The position numbers were made by a program, and so were the translations under genes. A stretch of DNA of 35,692 bases from an uncultured Burkholderiales bacterium (GTDB lineage: Bacteria > Pseudomonadota > Gammaproteobacteria > Burkholderiales > Casimicrobiaceae): contig CALDYQ010000006.1 in the NCBI GenBank assembly GCA_937944385.1, positions 1 through 35,692 on the forward strand, in the 5' to 3' direction. Below are positions 8,559-16,157 of the stretch, piece after piece; the first letter of the stretch is position 1; every line of letters begins with the position of its first letter. Below the pieces are notes generated by a model, which was not told where the DNA came from, did no database searches, and saw only the letters and a program-made list of their open reading frames with translations.

Positions 8559-9022
8559 TCGTCATGCGCCGCACCATCGCTTGCTGCCTGCTCACGCTCC
8601 TTGTTTCGATCGGCTGGGTTCGTGCGGCAGCCCCGGTCAATGAAGGGTTGCCTTCGATCGAGCTCACCATCGCGGGCCATAAGCTCCGAGCCGAGGTCGC
8701 CGCGGACCCGAAAAGTCGAATGATCGGCCTCATGAACCGCTTCTCGCTCAAGCCGGATCACGGCATGCTCTTCGTCTTCCCCGAGCCGCAGCCGCTCGCC
8801 TTCTGGATGAGGAACACCTACGTCCCGCTGTCGATTGCCTTCATCGACGCGAAGGGCGTGATCCTCAACATCGAGGACATGAAGCCCAGGGATGAGTCGA
8901 CGACCCCATCGAAGGGGCCTGCACTCCACGCGCTCGAGATGAAGCAGGGCTGGTTCCGCGAGCGCGGCATCAAGGCGGGAGACCGCGTGCTCGGGCTCGA
9001 GCGCGCCGGACGCGGGCGCTGA
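8555..9022 (+). CDS. Secreted DUF192 family protein
   Basis: The 155-residue protein starts at ATG 8555 (ATGA overlap with the regulator stop) or ATG 8564. The first 25 residues form a signal peptide ending near VRA-AAPV. The mature part is a DUF192 domain: SRMIGLMNRFSLKPDHGMLF, FWMRNTYVPLSIAFID, and a C-terminal GWFRERGIKAGDRV. DUF192 proteins are small beta-barrel proteins of unknown biochemical role in the cell envelope. Coupling to the CysB-like gene suggests co-expression but not a shared function. Confidence 0.85.
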   Translation: MIVMRRTIACCLLTLLVSIGWVRAAAPVNEGLPSIELTIAGHKLRAEVAADPKSRMIGLMNRFSLKPDHGMLFVFPEPQPLAFWMRNTYVPLSIAFIDAKGVILNIEDMKPRDESTTPSKGPALHALEMKQGWFRERGIKAGDRVLGLERAGRGR

Positions 9023-9059
9023 CCCGTCGTCGCGGCTCCCCGTCGTCTCGCCAGTGCAG

Positions 9060-9660
9060 ATGAGCGAGCGCAGTCGCTTCCCCTCGATCGAATCGCTGCT
9101 GGCCCTCGAGGCAGTCGTCCGCCTCGGCAGCCTCGAGGGCGCCGCACGCGAGCTCTCGGTCACGTCGAGCGCCATCGGCAAGCGCATCACACTGCTCGAA
9201 CGCACGCTCGGCGAGCCGCTCTTCGATCGGGCGAGCCGCGAGCGTCAGCTCACAGCCGCGGGAACGTCCTACATCGAATCCGTCCGCTCGGTTCTCGCGC
9301 AGCTCTCCGCCTTTCACGGACCGAGGATGTCCGGCGCGCCCGCTCATCCGGTGCCCGATCGAGCCGTGGCGGAACGGGTCACTCGCCGCCGGCCTCGGGG
9401 ACTTCGAACCGCTCGCTGGGCCGCGTCTCGTCGATCTCGGTCTCGCACTGGAGGCCGCTGCCTGCGGACAGGGCCTCGCCCTCGCGCGGGCGGCGATCGC
9501 ACGGCGCTGGATCGAGGCCGGTCAGCTCGTCGACCTGTTCCCCGGCCTGCGCGCCGACGCCGGCACGGGCTATCGGCTCGAGGTTCTGCGGCCCTCGGCA
9601 CAGGCGCTCGCCTTCGCGCAGACGCTGCGCACTCTCTGCGCGGCGATGTCCGTATCGACG
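9060..9660 (+). pseudogene. LysR-type regulator with internal deletion and frame change
   Basis: From ATG 9060 the frame encodes a complete LysR helix-turn-helix (FPSIESLLALEAVVRLGSLE, then LSVTSSAIGKRITLLERTLG and FDRASRERQLTAAG). After about residue 90 similarity is lost. The C-terminal part of a LysR effector domain appears in a different frame from about 9352 (PIEPWRNGSLAAGLGDFEPL, then LALEAAACGQGLALARAAI and RWIEAGQLVDLF). About 100 residues of the effector domain are missing at the join near 9340. The exact 3' end is unclear. The N-terminal frame runs on without a stop into the downstream dehydrogenase, which should not be read as a fusion. Confidence 0.75.
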
Positions 9661-9711
9661 TCGTCTTTCGCTTCGAGAGGCACGCGGCGGACGGCGCGTC
9701 GAACCCACGCG

Positions 9712-9735
9712 GAAAAATCTTCCGGCAGATTTTTC
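9712..9735. promoter_or_regulatory. Palindrome upstream of the lldD-like gene, candidate regulator site
   Basis: GAAAAATCT (9712-9720) and AGATTTTTC (9727-9735) are perfect inverted 9-base arms around a TCCGGC spacer, ending 83 bases before the dehydrogenase start. AT-rich arms with a six-base centre (ATCT-N6-AGAT) fit the symmetry of a LysR- or GntR-type operator. The arms lack the GC-rich stem of an intrinsic terminator. The regulator that might bind is unknown; the adjacent LysR gene is decayed. Confidence 0.45.
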
Positions 9736-9818
9736 GGTCTTCACAATCCATCGACGCTACGATGCTGCGCAGACCACGTCGCCTGCTATTGCGTCGTGCG
9801 ACCCCAAGGAGGAAACCC

Positions 9819-10979
9819 ATGCCCGTCATCACCTGTATAGAAGATCTGCGCCTGCTCGCAAAGAAGCGCGTGCCGCGGATGTTCTATGACTATGCCGACA
9901 GTGGCTCGTGGACCGAGAGCACTTATCGCGGCAACGAGGCGGACTTTCAGCGGATCAAGTTTCGCCAGCGTGTGGCGGTCAACATGGAGAACCGAACCAC
10001 CCGCACGACGATGATCGGCCAACCGGTGGCGATGCCGGTGGCGATCGCGCCGACGGGGCTGTCGGGGATGCAGCACGCCGATGGCGAGATCTTGGGCGCC
10101 CGTGCGGCGAAGAAGTTCGGTATTCCCTTCACGCTGTCGACCATGAGCATCTGCTCGATCGAGGACGTGGCGCAGGCTACCGACGGACACCCGTTCTGGT
10201 TCCAGCTCTACGTGATGAAGGATCGGGACTTCATCGCCAACCTCATCGACCGGGCGAAGGCGGCCGGTTGCTCGGCGCTCGTGCTCACGCTGGATTTGCA
10301 GATCCTCGGCCAGCGGCACAAGGACCTGAAGAATGGTCTCTCCGCCCCCCCCAAGCTCACGTTGCCGAACATCCTCAACATGATGACCAAGCCGCGCTGG
10401 TGTCTTGGCATGCTCGGCACGTCGCGGCGCGAGTTCCGCAACATCGTCGGCCATGTCAAGGGTGTCTCGGACATGAGCTCGCTCTCCGCCTGGACTGCTC
10501 AGCAGTTCGACCCGGCGCTCAACTGGGGCGACGTGGAATGGATCAAGAAGCGCTGGGGCGGCAAGTTGATCCTGAAGGGGATTCAGGATGTCGAGGATGC
10601 GCGGCTCGCCGTCGAAAGCGGGGCGGATGCCTTGATCGTGTCCAACCATGGCGGACGTCAGCTCGATGGCGCCGAGACCTCCATCCGCGCGCTGCCCGCG
10701 ATCGTTGCCGCGGTCGGCGACAAGATCGAGGTGCACATGGACGGCGGCATTCGCTCGGGGCAGGACGTGCTGCGTGCGATTGCGCTCGGTGCCAAGGGCA
10801 CCTACATCGGCCGCGCCTGGCTCTACGGCCTCGGTGCGTTGGGCGAGGCCGGTGTAATGAAAGCGCTCGAGATCATCCAAAAGGAACTCGAGCTCACGAT
10901 GGCCTTCTGCGGCCATACCGACATTCGCACGGTCGACCGCTCGATCCTGCTGCCCGGAACCTATCCGACGGTACCATAG
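9819..10979 (+). CDS. lldD: FMN-dependent 2-hydroxyacid dehydrogenase (L-lactate dehydrogenase LldD-like)
   Basis: The 386-residue protein oxidises an L-2-hydroxyacid, probably L-lactate, to the oxoacid and passes electrons to the quinone pool or a cytochrome. The start at ATG 9819 is set by a strong AAGGAGG at 9806-9812. The TIM barrel shows MFYDYADSGS near 21, FQLYV near 128, the FMN lysine K253 (LILKGI), catalytic H277 with R280 (SNHGGRQLDG), and phosphate-binding MDGGIRSGQDVLRAIALGA and GRAWLYGL. Length fits LldD; glycolate oxidase or mandelate dehydrogenase are alternatives in the same family. It is preceded by a palindrome and a decayed LysR gene, and followed after 76 bases by a secreted metallo-beta-lactamase-fold protein. 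Confidence 0.88.
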   Translation: MPVITCIEDLRLLAKKRVPRMFYDYADSGSWTESTYRGNEADFQRIKFRQRVAVNMENRTTRTTMIGQPVAMPVAIAPTGLSGMQHADGEILGARAAKKFGIPFTLSTMSICSIEDVAQATDGHPFWFQLYVMKDRDFIANLIDRAKAAGCSALVLTLDLQILGQRHKDLKNGLSAPPKLTLPNILNMMTKPRWCLGMLGTSRREFRNIVGHVKGVSDMSSLSAWTAQQFDPALNWGDVEWIKKRWGGKLILKGIQDVEDARLAVESGADALIVSNHGGRQLDGAETSIRALPAIVAAVGDKIEVHMDGGIRSGQDVLRAIALGAKGTYIGRAWLYGLGALGEAGVMKALEIIQKELELTMAFCGHTDIRTVDRSILLPGTYPTVP

Positions 10980-11055
10980 GGTTTCCCGATCGCAAGGTCG
11001 AGCTTCGGGAAGTCATGTCTTGCAAGCCCGGCTCGTAATCGAGAAAAAGACTGCC

Positions 11056-12003
11056 ATGCAGGTTCATTTTGCATTTCACCCACTCACGCTGTTCATCGCC
11101 GCCCTCGCCGCCCTCGCCGCCCTTGTGATGCCGGCGCAGGCGGTCGAGATCGAGTTCCGTCCTGTCGCACCCAATGTTTTCGCGCACGTGGGGGACCTCG
11201 AGGGGCGTACCTATGAGAACGAAGCAATCAATGCCAACATCGGGCTCGTGGTGACGCCTGCCGGTGCGCTGCTCATCGACAGCGGTGCCAGTTTCCAAGG
11301 CGCGAAGAAGATCGCCGAGGCGGCGAAGAAGGTCACGACGCAGCCGATCCGGTGGGTCATCAACACCGGGGGGCAGGATCACCGCTGGCTCGGCAATGGC
11401 TACTTCAAGGCCCAAGGCGCCGAGATCATCGCCCATGCCCATGGCGAGGCCGACATGAAGGCCCGCGGGCCGGAGCAATTGAAAGCCAACACGCCGATCC
11501 TCAGGGAAAAGATCGCCGGGACCGAGGTGGTCCTGCCTACCCGCTGGCTCAGGGAGAACGACACGAAGCTCGACCTCGGAGGGGTGACCGTGCAGGTCGT
11601 GCATCGCGGTGGGGGACATACGCCGGGCGACAGCATGGTCTGGCTGCCCGACAGTGGCGTGGTCTTCACTGGAGATGTGGTCTACGTCGATCGTATCCTG
11701 GGCCTTCACCCCGTGAGTCGAACGCGCAACTGGCTGCGCAGCTTCGAGGCGCTCGAGGCGCTCAAGCCCAAGATCGTGGTGCCGGGTCACGGCGGCGTCA
11801 CCTCTCTCGCCCAGGCGCAGAAGGACACCGGAAATCTGCTTCGGGCGCTGCGCACGCACATGGCAAAGGCGGTCGAAGCGGGGACGGATCTGTCCGCCGC
11901 GGTCAAGAGCTTCGATGCTGCGCCTTACAAACATCTTCGGCACGCGGAGGTCTGGCTGCCGCAGCTCGCCAATCGCACCTACCTCGAGGTCGAGCAGGAG
12001 TAA
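11056..12003 (+). CDS. Secreted metallo-beta-lactamase-fold protein with an altered first metal motif
   Basis: The 315-residue protein has a signal peptide (residues 1-29, cleavage after PAQA) whose AALAALAAL is encoded by a short tandem repeat. ATG 11056 is chosen because the signal peptide begins there; an upstream in-frame start at 11020 would add 12 residues. The fold is recognisable by LLIDSGAS, GGGHTPGDSMVWLPDSGVVF with H188, TGDVVY with D207, and VPGHGG with H245. The usual NTHxHxDH is replaced by NTGGQDHRWLGN (residues 103-114): D108 and H109 remain but the first two histidines are gone and one residue is lost. A normal dinuclear zinc site is therefore unlikely. Substrate unknown; it may share expression with the upstream dehydrogenase. 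Confidence 0.8.
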   Translation: MQVHFAFHPLTLFIAALAALAALVMPAQAVEIEFRPVAPNVFAHVGDLEGRTYENEAINANIGLVVTPAGALLIDSGASFQGAKKIAEAAKKVTTQPIRWVINTGGQDHRWLGNGYFKAQGAEIIAHAHGEADMKARGPEQLKANTPILREKIAGTEVVLPTRWLRENDTKLDLGGVTVQVVHRGGGHTPGDSMVWLPDSGVVFTGDVVYVDRILGLHPVSRTRNWLRSFEALEALKPKIVVPGHGGVTSLAQAQKDTGNLLRALRTHMAKAVEAGTDLSAAVKSFDAAPYKHLRHAEVWLPQLANRTYLEVEQE

Positions 12004-12161
12004 TCCGGAAGCTGGCTGCGGTGCCGGCCGCGGCAGTCGAGTCACGCGACTCGCCGCGTCCGACGGTTTGACCTCTCGCGCACGAATTTGCGCTGCATCA
12101 GTGTGGCGTGGCGCCCGGCCTCGGAGAATTCTGCGTGTGGCTTCTCCCCGGGATCACGACC

Positions 12162-12953
12162 ATGAGCATGGAACTCTACCGCTCGGCAGATCATGTGTGC
12201 ATGCTGTTTTCCGATCTCGTCCGGAGCGAGGACGGCGATGCGGTGCAAGCCAATCAATGCCTGATCGTGCATCGCGGGCGTGGCATGCTGCTCGATCCCG
12301 GTGGCAATCTCACCTACAGCGATTTGCTGATGACGATGGGGCGCTACTGTTTGCCGAAGGATCTCGACTACCTCTTCGCCTCACACGCCGATCCGGATAT
12401 CGTGGCCTCGCTGCCGCGCTGGATGCTCAACTCCCAGGCGCGTGTGCTGATTCCGTCGATGTGGGCTCGCTTCGTGCCGCATTTCGCCACCGGTCGGGTG
12501 GCGCCCGAGCGGATCATCGGCATCAGCGACCGCGGCGGGCGAGTGAACCTGGCCGGGTGCGAGTTGCTGATCCTGCCCGCGCACTACCTGCACTCGGAAG
12601 GGAATCTGCAGGTCTACGACCCCGTATCGAAGCTGCTCTTTTCGGGTGATCTCGGCACGTCGGTGTTGCCGACGGGGCAGTCAGTCACGCCAGTGACCGA
12701 CTTCCGCGCCCACATCGGCCACATGCAGCGCTTCCACACGCGCTACATGGTGTGCAACCGGGCGCTTCGGTTCTGGGCCGACATGGTGTCCGATCTCGAC
12801 GTGGCGGGCATCGTGCCGCAGCACGGCGCCCCCATGCTTGGCCGCGCGATGGTCTCGGAGTTCATCGCCTGGGTGCGGGAGCTGCGCTGCGGCACCGATC
12901 TGATCGACGAGACGACCTATCGGGTGCCACCGCGCGAGGCGCTCATCGCCTGA
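12162..12953 (+). CDS. ODP-type metallo-beta-lactamase-fold di-iron protein (flavodiiron-like, no flavodoxin domain)
   Basis: The 263-residue protein begins at ATG 12162 (MSMELYRS); upstream in-frame codons have no similarity. It matches the oxygen-binding di-iron (ODP) branch of the beta-lactamase fold: CLIVHRGRGMLLDPGGN, the metal motif SHADPDI (H75, D77, D79), LPAHYLHSEGN (H141/H144), FSGDLG (D163) and PQHGAP (H221). The flavodoxin domain of flavodiiron NO/O2 reductases is absent. Family members bind oxygen or act in redox sensing and chemotaxis. No partner such as a chemoreceptor or diguanylate cyclase is adjacent, so the role is open. It is convergent with the IclR gene, with stops 11 bases apart. 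Confidence 0.82.
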   Translation: MSMELYRSADHVCMLFSDLVRSEDGDAVQANQCLIVHRGRGMLLDPGGNLTYSDLLMTMGRYCLPKDLDYLFASHADPDIVASLPRWMLNSQARVLIPSMWARFVPHFATGRVAPERIIGISDRGGRVNLAGCELLILPAHYLHSEGNLQVYDPVSKLLFSGDLGTSVLPTGQSVTPVTDFRAHIGHMQRFHTRYMVCNRALRFWADMVSDLDVAGIVPQHGAPMLGRAMVSEFIAWVRELRCGTDLIDETTYRVPPREALIA

Positions 12954-12971
12954 GGCGATGGCGCTCAGGCG
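12947..12971. terminator. Shared hairpin carrying the stop codons of two convergent genes
   Basis: CGCCTGAG (12947-12954) and CTCAGGCG (12964-12971) are perfect 8-base arms around a 9-base loop. Each arm contains the TGA stop of one gene, ODP on plus and IclR on minus. It could act as a bidirectional terminator, although neither side has a T-tract. Confidence 0.4.
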
Positions 12972-13825
12972 GCGTCCGGAATCACGCCTCCGAGGCGTTC
13001 GGTGATCTCACGCGCGGTCTGCGCGACGAGCGGCCCGAGCTTCGCGATGCGCTCGTCGGTGAGGCGCGCGATCGGCCCGGCGAGCGAGATCGCGCCGAGC
13101 GGCTCGCCGTGCTCTTCATGGATTGCGGCCGCCACGCAGCGCAGGCCGAGGGCATTTTCCTCGTCGTCGTAGCTGTAGCCGCGTTTCCGGATGGTCTCCA
13201 GCTGCCGCTCGAGGGCCTTCGGATCGACGATGGTCTTGACCGTCAGCGGTTCGAGCGGTGTTGCGCCGAGCACGGCGCGGCGTTTTTCGGGTGAGAGTGC
13301 GGCGAGGATTGCCTTGCCGGAGCCCGAGGCGTGCGCCGGGATGCGCGAACCCAGACGCACGAGCATCCGCATGACCTCGTGGCATTGCACCTGCGCGATG
13401 AAGCAGACGTGCGAGCCGTCCAGGATCGAGAGATTCGCCGTCTCGCCCGAGGCTTCCATGAGCCGCTTGAGGTGCGGATGGCTTTCTCCGACGAAATCAC
13501 GCGCCGAGAGGAACGCCGCGCCGACGCGGTAGGTCTTGAGCCCAATCGACCAGTGGCCACTCGTCGCATCCTGGTCGACGAAGCCCTGGTCGGCGAGGGT
13601 GTTGAGCAGCCGGTGCGCCGTCGAGGGCGCGAGTTCGGCCCGCGCTGCGAGCACGGTGAGTGAAAGCCCGCCCTCCGCCTCTGCGAGCGTTTCGAGCAGG
13701 CGCAGCCCGCGTGTGAGGCTTTGCACACCGCCCGCGGATGATTCGGTCGAGGCGGTGCGCGCCGGACGCTGCAAGGGCAAGGGGCGAGGCATGAAGCGGC
13801 TGGCGCAATCTGCGATGAGCCTCAT
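12965..13825 (-). CDS. IclR-family transcriptional regulator
   Basis: The 286-residue protein starts at ATG 13825, with ATG 13792 (MPRPLPLQ) as an alternative; neither has a strong ribosome-binding site. After about 30 low-complexity residues comes the IclR winged helix (VQSLTRGLRLLETLAEAEGG, then APSTAHRLLNTLADQGF) and a GAF-like effector domain (HASGSGKAILAALSPE, GYSYDDEENALGLRCVAAAI and LGAISLAGP). IclR regulators respond to small carbon compounds, commonly aromatic or hydroxyacid catabolites. No catabolic operon is directly divergent: the next gene upstream is a tRNA. Its target may be the lldD region or may lie elsewhere. Confidence 0.88.
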   Translation of the reverse strand: MRLIADCASRFMPRPLPLQRPARTASTESSAGGVQSLTRGLRLLETLAEAEGGLSLTVLAARAELAPSTAHRLLNTLADQGFVDQDATSGHWSIGLKTYRVGAAFLSARDFVGESHPHLKRLMEASGETANLSILDGSHVCFIAQVQCHEVMRMLVRLGSRIPAHASGSGKAILAALSPEKRRAVLGATPLEPLTVKTIVDPKALERQLETIRKRGYSYDDEENALGLRCVAAAIHEEHGEPLGAISLAGPIARLTDERIAKLGPLVAQTAREITERLGGVIPDAA

Positions 13826-14072
13826 TCTAGGCGCCCACTACACACCCCGGAAAGTGATTCTGAATGGTGGAAACGTGATCGCCCTCGGTCGCGGGGCGCT
13901 GCGTCAGTGGCCGGGTGCGGAGATTGCGCCGGATGATTCCATCTTCTCTCGCCGACGTGGGGTAGCGAGTGCCTGCATGGCAAGCGCAGACCGTGGCTCG
14001 GCCGTGCAGGCGAAAAGTGCAGCGCGAACACCCCCAGCGGCCAAGGCAGAAGGGAGGTGGGGGGTGGGGAGG
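13826..14072. other. Intergenic stretch without a recognised gene
   Basis: No plausible gene was found between the IclR start and the tRNA 3' end. The part next to the tRNA (14050-14075) is strikingly purine-rich, with several runs of three to six G on the plus strand, and might form a G-quadruplex. It has no hairpin plus T-tract that would serve as a tRNA terminator. Confidence 0.5.
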
Positions 14073-14148
14073 TGGTGCCGGAAATAGGAGTCGAACCTAC
14101 GACCTTCGCATTACGAATGCGCTGCTCTACCAACTGAGCTATTCCGGC
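14073..14148 (-). tRNA. tRNA-Thr (anticodon CGU)
   Basis: Read on the minus strand, the 76-base gene begins GCCGGAATAGCTCAG and ends ATTTCCGGCACCA, with an encoded CCA. The acceptor arms GCCGGAA/TTCCGGC pair. The D-arm GCTCAGTTGGTAGAGC, an anticodon loop with CGT in the middle (CATTCGTAATG) and the T-arm GTAGGTTCGACTCCTAT are all standard. It closely follows the proteobacterial tRNA-Thr(CGU) pattern. Confidence 0.97.
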
Positions 14149-14237
14149 GCTGCCGGGTTGCGCGCGGGTCGACGCAACCGGCTGATACGTGCCGCCGCGT
14201 GCTCGACGATCAAAAATCGCCGCACTTGCAGACGAGC

Positions 14238-14249
14238 CCATAATTATGG
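14238..14249 (+). promoter_or_regulatory. Candidate -10 region of rlmB within a 12-base palindrome
   Basis: CCATAATTATGG is a perfect palindrome holding CATAAT/TAATTAT, about 25 bases before the rlmB start. A near copy (CCATAATTATCG) lies upstream of the GT9 gene at 24809. No good -35 is visible, so this may be a weak or extended -10 promoter. Confidence 0.35.
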
Positions 14250-14273
14250 CATGACTCCTTTCCTGCGCAATTC

Positions 14274-15044
14274 GTGAAACTCGGCCGCCTGATGGGCTTT
14301 CACGCCGTGCTGGCCCGGATCGAACGGCATCCAGACTCGGTGGTCGAACTCTATGTGAGCGCCAGCCGGGAGGACCAACGGATGCGGGCGCTGCTCGCGG
14401 CAGCGCGAACCGCGGGGATCGAGCCCCATCACGTCGATGCCTCGCGTCTCGATGCGCTTGCGCAGTCGGATGCGCATCAGGGCGTGGTGGCCCTCGTCGA
14501 GGCCGTGGCGCTCGCCGACTCGTTGCCCGCTGTCTGGGCGTCGCTCGGCGGGCGGCCAGCACCACCTCTCGTGCTCTTGCTCGACCAGGTGCAGGACCCG
14601 CAGAACCTGGGCGCGGCCATGCGATCGGCGGCGGCCTTCGGCGTGGACGCCGTGGTCGTGCCGCGTCATGGCTCGGCGCCGCGTTCCGCGGCTGCGCAGA
14701 AGGCGGCGAGTGGCGCCTTCGAAACCACACCCTGCATCGAAGTCGCCAACCTCGCACACGCCATCGGATGGCTCAAGGATCATGACGTCTGGGTGTACGG
14801 CACAGAGATGGAGGCTGAAACGACGCTGTTCGATCCCATGTTCGACGCCGCGTTGACCGGTCCTGTCGCCTGGGTCCTTGGCAACGAGGGGCAGGGTCTG
14901 CGGCGTCTGACTCGCGAGCGGTGTGACCGGCTCGTGGCCATTCCGATGCAGGGGGCGATCGAGTCCCTCAACGTCTCGGTGGCTGCCGCGGTGTGCCTCT
15001 ATGCGACGCAGGCGGCGCGGCATCGCGCGGTCCACCGACGCTGA
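14274..15044 (+). CDS. rlmB: 23S rRNA (guanosine-2251-2'-O)-methyltransferase RlmB
   Basis: The 256-residue SPOUT (TrmH/SpoU) enzyme methylates the 2'-hydroxyl of G2251 in the 23S rRNA peptidyl-transferase loop. The N-terminal substrate-binding domain begins LGRLMGFHAVLARI. The catalytic domain has motif 1 LDQVQDPQNLGAAMRSAAAF, motif 2 WVLGNEGQGLRRL and motif 3 IPMQGAIESLNVSVAAAVCL, with Asn, Glu and Asn/Ser residues in the usual places, forming the knot. The start is GTG 14274; the nearby ATG 14251 is in a frame that stops at once. The usual upstream rnr gene is not present here; a divergent tRNA-Thr is. Confidence 0.93.
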   Translation: MKLGRLMGFHAVLARIERHPDSVVELYVSASREDQRMRALLAAARTAGIEPHHVDASRLDALAQSDAHQGVVALVEAVALADSLPAVWASLGGRPAPPLVLLLDQVQDPQNLGAAMRSAAAFGVDAVVVPRHGSAPRSAAAQKAASGAFETTPCIEVANLAHAIGWLKDHDVWVYGTEMEAETTLFDPMFDAALTGPVAWVLGNEGQGLRRLTRERCDRLVAIPMQGAIESLNVSVAAAVCLYATQAARHRAVHRR

Positions 15045-15049
15045 CCCGG

Positions 15050-15094
15050 TATCGACCCTGAGCGTGGAAGACAGCGCGGGTCGATAACATCGAC
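15050..15094. promoter_or_regulatory. Nested inverted repeats before the ABC transporter operon
   Basis: TATCGACCC (15050-15058) and GGGTCGATA (15078-15086) form perfect 9-base arms with a 19-base spacer. The second arm overlaps a smaller dyad, GTCGAT-AAC-ATCGAC (15080-15094). Three related TCGAT/ATCGA elements in 45 bases, 65 to 110 bases before the first permease start, suggest an operator. The larger hairpin could alternatively end rlmB transcription, but no T-tract follows. Confidence 0.4.
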
Positions 15095-15158
15095 ACATTG
15101 CGAATTCGTGACGACGCCATAAGCGCCTGATCGACCTCGCTTCGATCGAACCGAATCG

Positions 15159-16142
15159 ATGCTCGCCTTCATTCTCCGCCGCGTGTTCCAGGCTGCCCTC
15201 GTGATGCTGGCGGTGGCGCTCGTGGCCTTCGCGCTCTTCAACTATGTCGGCGACCCGGTCAACCTGATGCTCGGTCAGGATGCGACGCCCGAGCAGAAGG
15301 CGGAACTGCGCGAGGCGCTCGGACTCGACCGACCCTTCTACGTGCAGTTCGCCGTCTTTGTGGGCAACGCGCTTCAGGGCGAATTCGGCATCTCGCTCCG
15401 GCAGGCGCGGCCCGTGTCGTTGTTGATCAAGGAGCGCTTCCCGGCCACGGCAGAGCTGGCCCTGACGGCCGCGCTTCTCGCCCTCGTGCTCGGCGTGGCG
15501 ATGGGCGTCTACACCGCGCTTCGGCGAGGTGGCTTCCTCGCGAACGTCTTGCTCACCGTCTCGCTGATCGGAGTGAGTCTTCCGACCTTCCTGATCGGCA
15601 TCTTGCTGATTCTGGTCTTTGCGGTCACGCTTCAGTGGCTCCCCTCCTACGGACGCGGCGAGGTCGTGCAGTTGGGCTGGTGGAGCACGGGTTTTCTCAC
15701 GAAAGATGGGCTGCGTGCCCTGATCCTGCCGGCGATCACGCTGTCGCTGGGCACGATGACGCTGATCATGCGACTCGTGCGCAGCGAAATGCTCGAGGTG
15801 CTGCGTACCGATTTCATCAAGTTCGCCCGTGCCCGCGGTCTGACCAACCGCGCGATCCACTTCGGCCACGCGCTCAAGAACACGCTCGTGCCAGTGATGA
15901 CCATCACGGGATTGCAGCTCGGGGGCATCATCGCCTTCGCGATCGTCACCGAGACGGTATTTCAGTGGCCGGGGCTGGGCTTTCTGTTCATCCAGTCGGT
16001 CCAGTCGGCGGACATTCCCGTGATGGCGGCCTATCTGGTCCTCATCTCGCTCGTCTTCGTCACGATCAACCTGATCGTTGACCTGCTCTACTACGTCGTC
16101 GATCCGCGGCTTCGCATCGAGCGGACCACGGCGGCGCATTGA
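15159..16142 (+). CDS. DppB/OppB-type ABC transporter permease
   Basis: The 327-residue inner-membrane protein has about six transmembrane segments. It opens with the family N-terminus LAFILRRVFQAALVMLAVALVAFALF, followed by GLDRPFYVQF, and contains a permease EAA-like loop near TDFIKFARARGLTNRAIHFG and the C-terminal VTINLIVDLLYYVVDPRLR. It forms the import channel with the DppC-type permease at 18536. It is the first gene of a seven-gene co-directional operon, with the next gene 15 bases on. Substrates of this class are di- and oligopeptides, nickel or glutathione; the embedded amidohydrolases favour acylated amino acids or peptides. Confidence 0.9.
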   Translation: MLAFILRRVFQAALVMLAVALVAFALFNYVGDPVNLMLGQDATPEQKAELREALGLDRPFYVQFAVFVGNALQGEFGISLRQARPVSLLIKERFPATAELALTAALLALVLGVAMGVYTALRRGGFLANVLLTVSLIGVSLPTFLIGILLILVFAVTLQWLPSYGRGEVVQLGWWSTGFLTKDGLRALILPAITLSLGTMTLIMRLVRSEMLEVLRTDFIKFARARGLTNRAIHFGHALKNTLVPVMTITGLQLGGIIAFAIVTETVFQWPGLGFLFIQSVQSADIPVMAAYLVLISLVFVTINLIVDLLYYVVDPRLRIERTTAAH

Positions 16143-16157
16143 CCGACGGAGTCCTCC

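Noticed and set aside
9054..10979. A 641-residue LysR-dehydrogenase fusion
   Set aside because: The middle 160 residues are out-of-frame translation of the LysR remnant and leader; a strong AAGGAGG and the family N-terminus place the true start at 9819.
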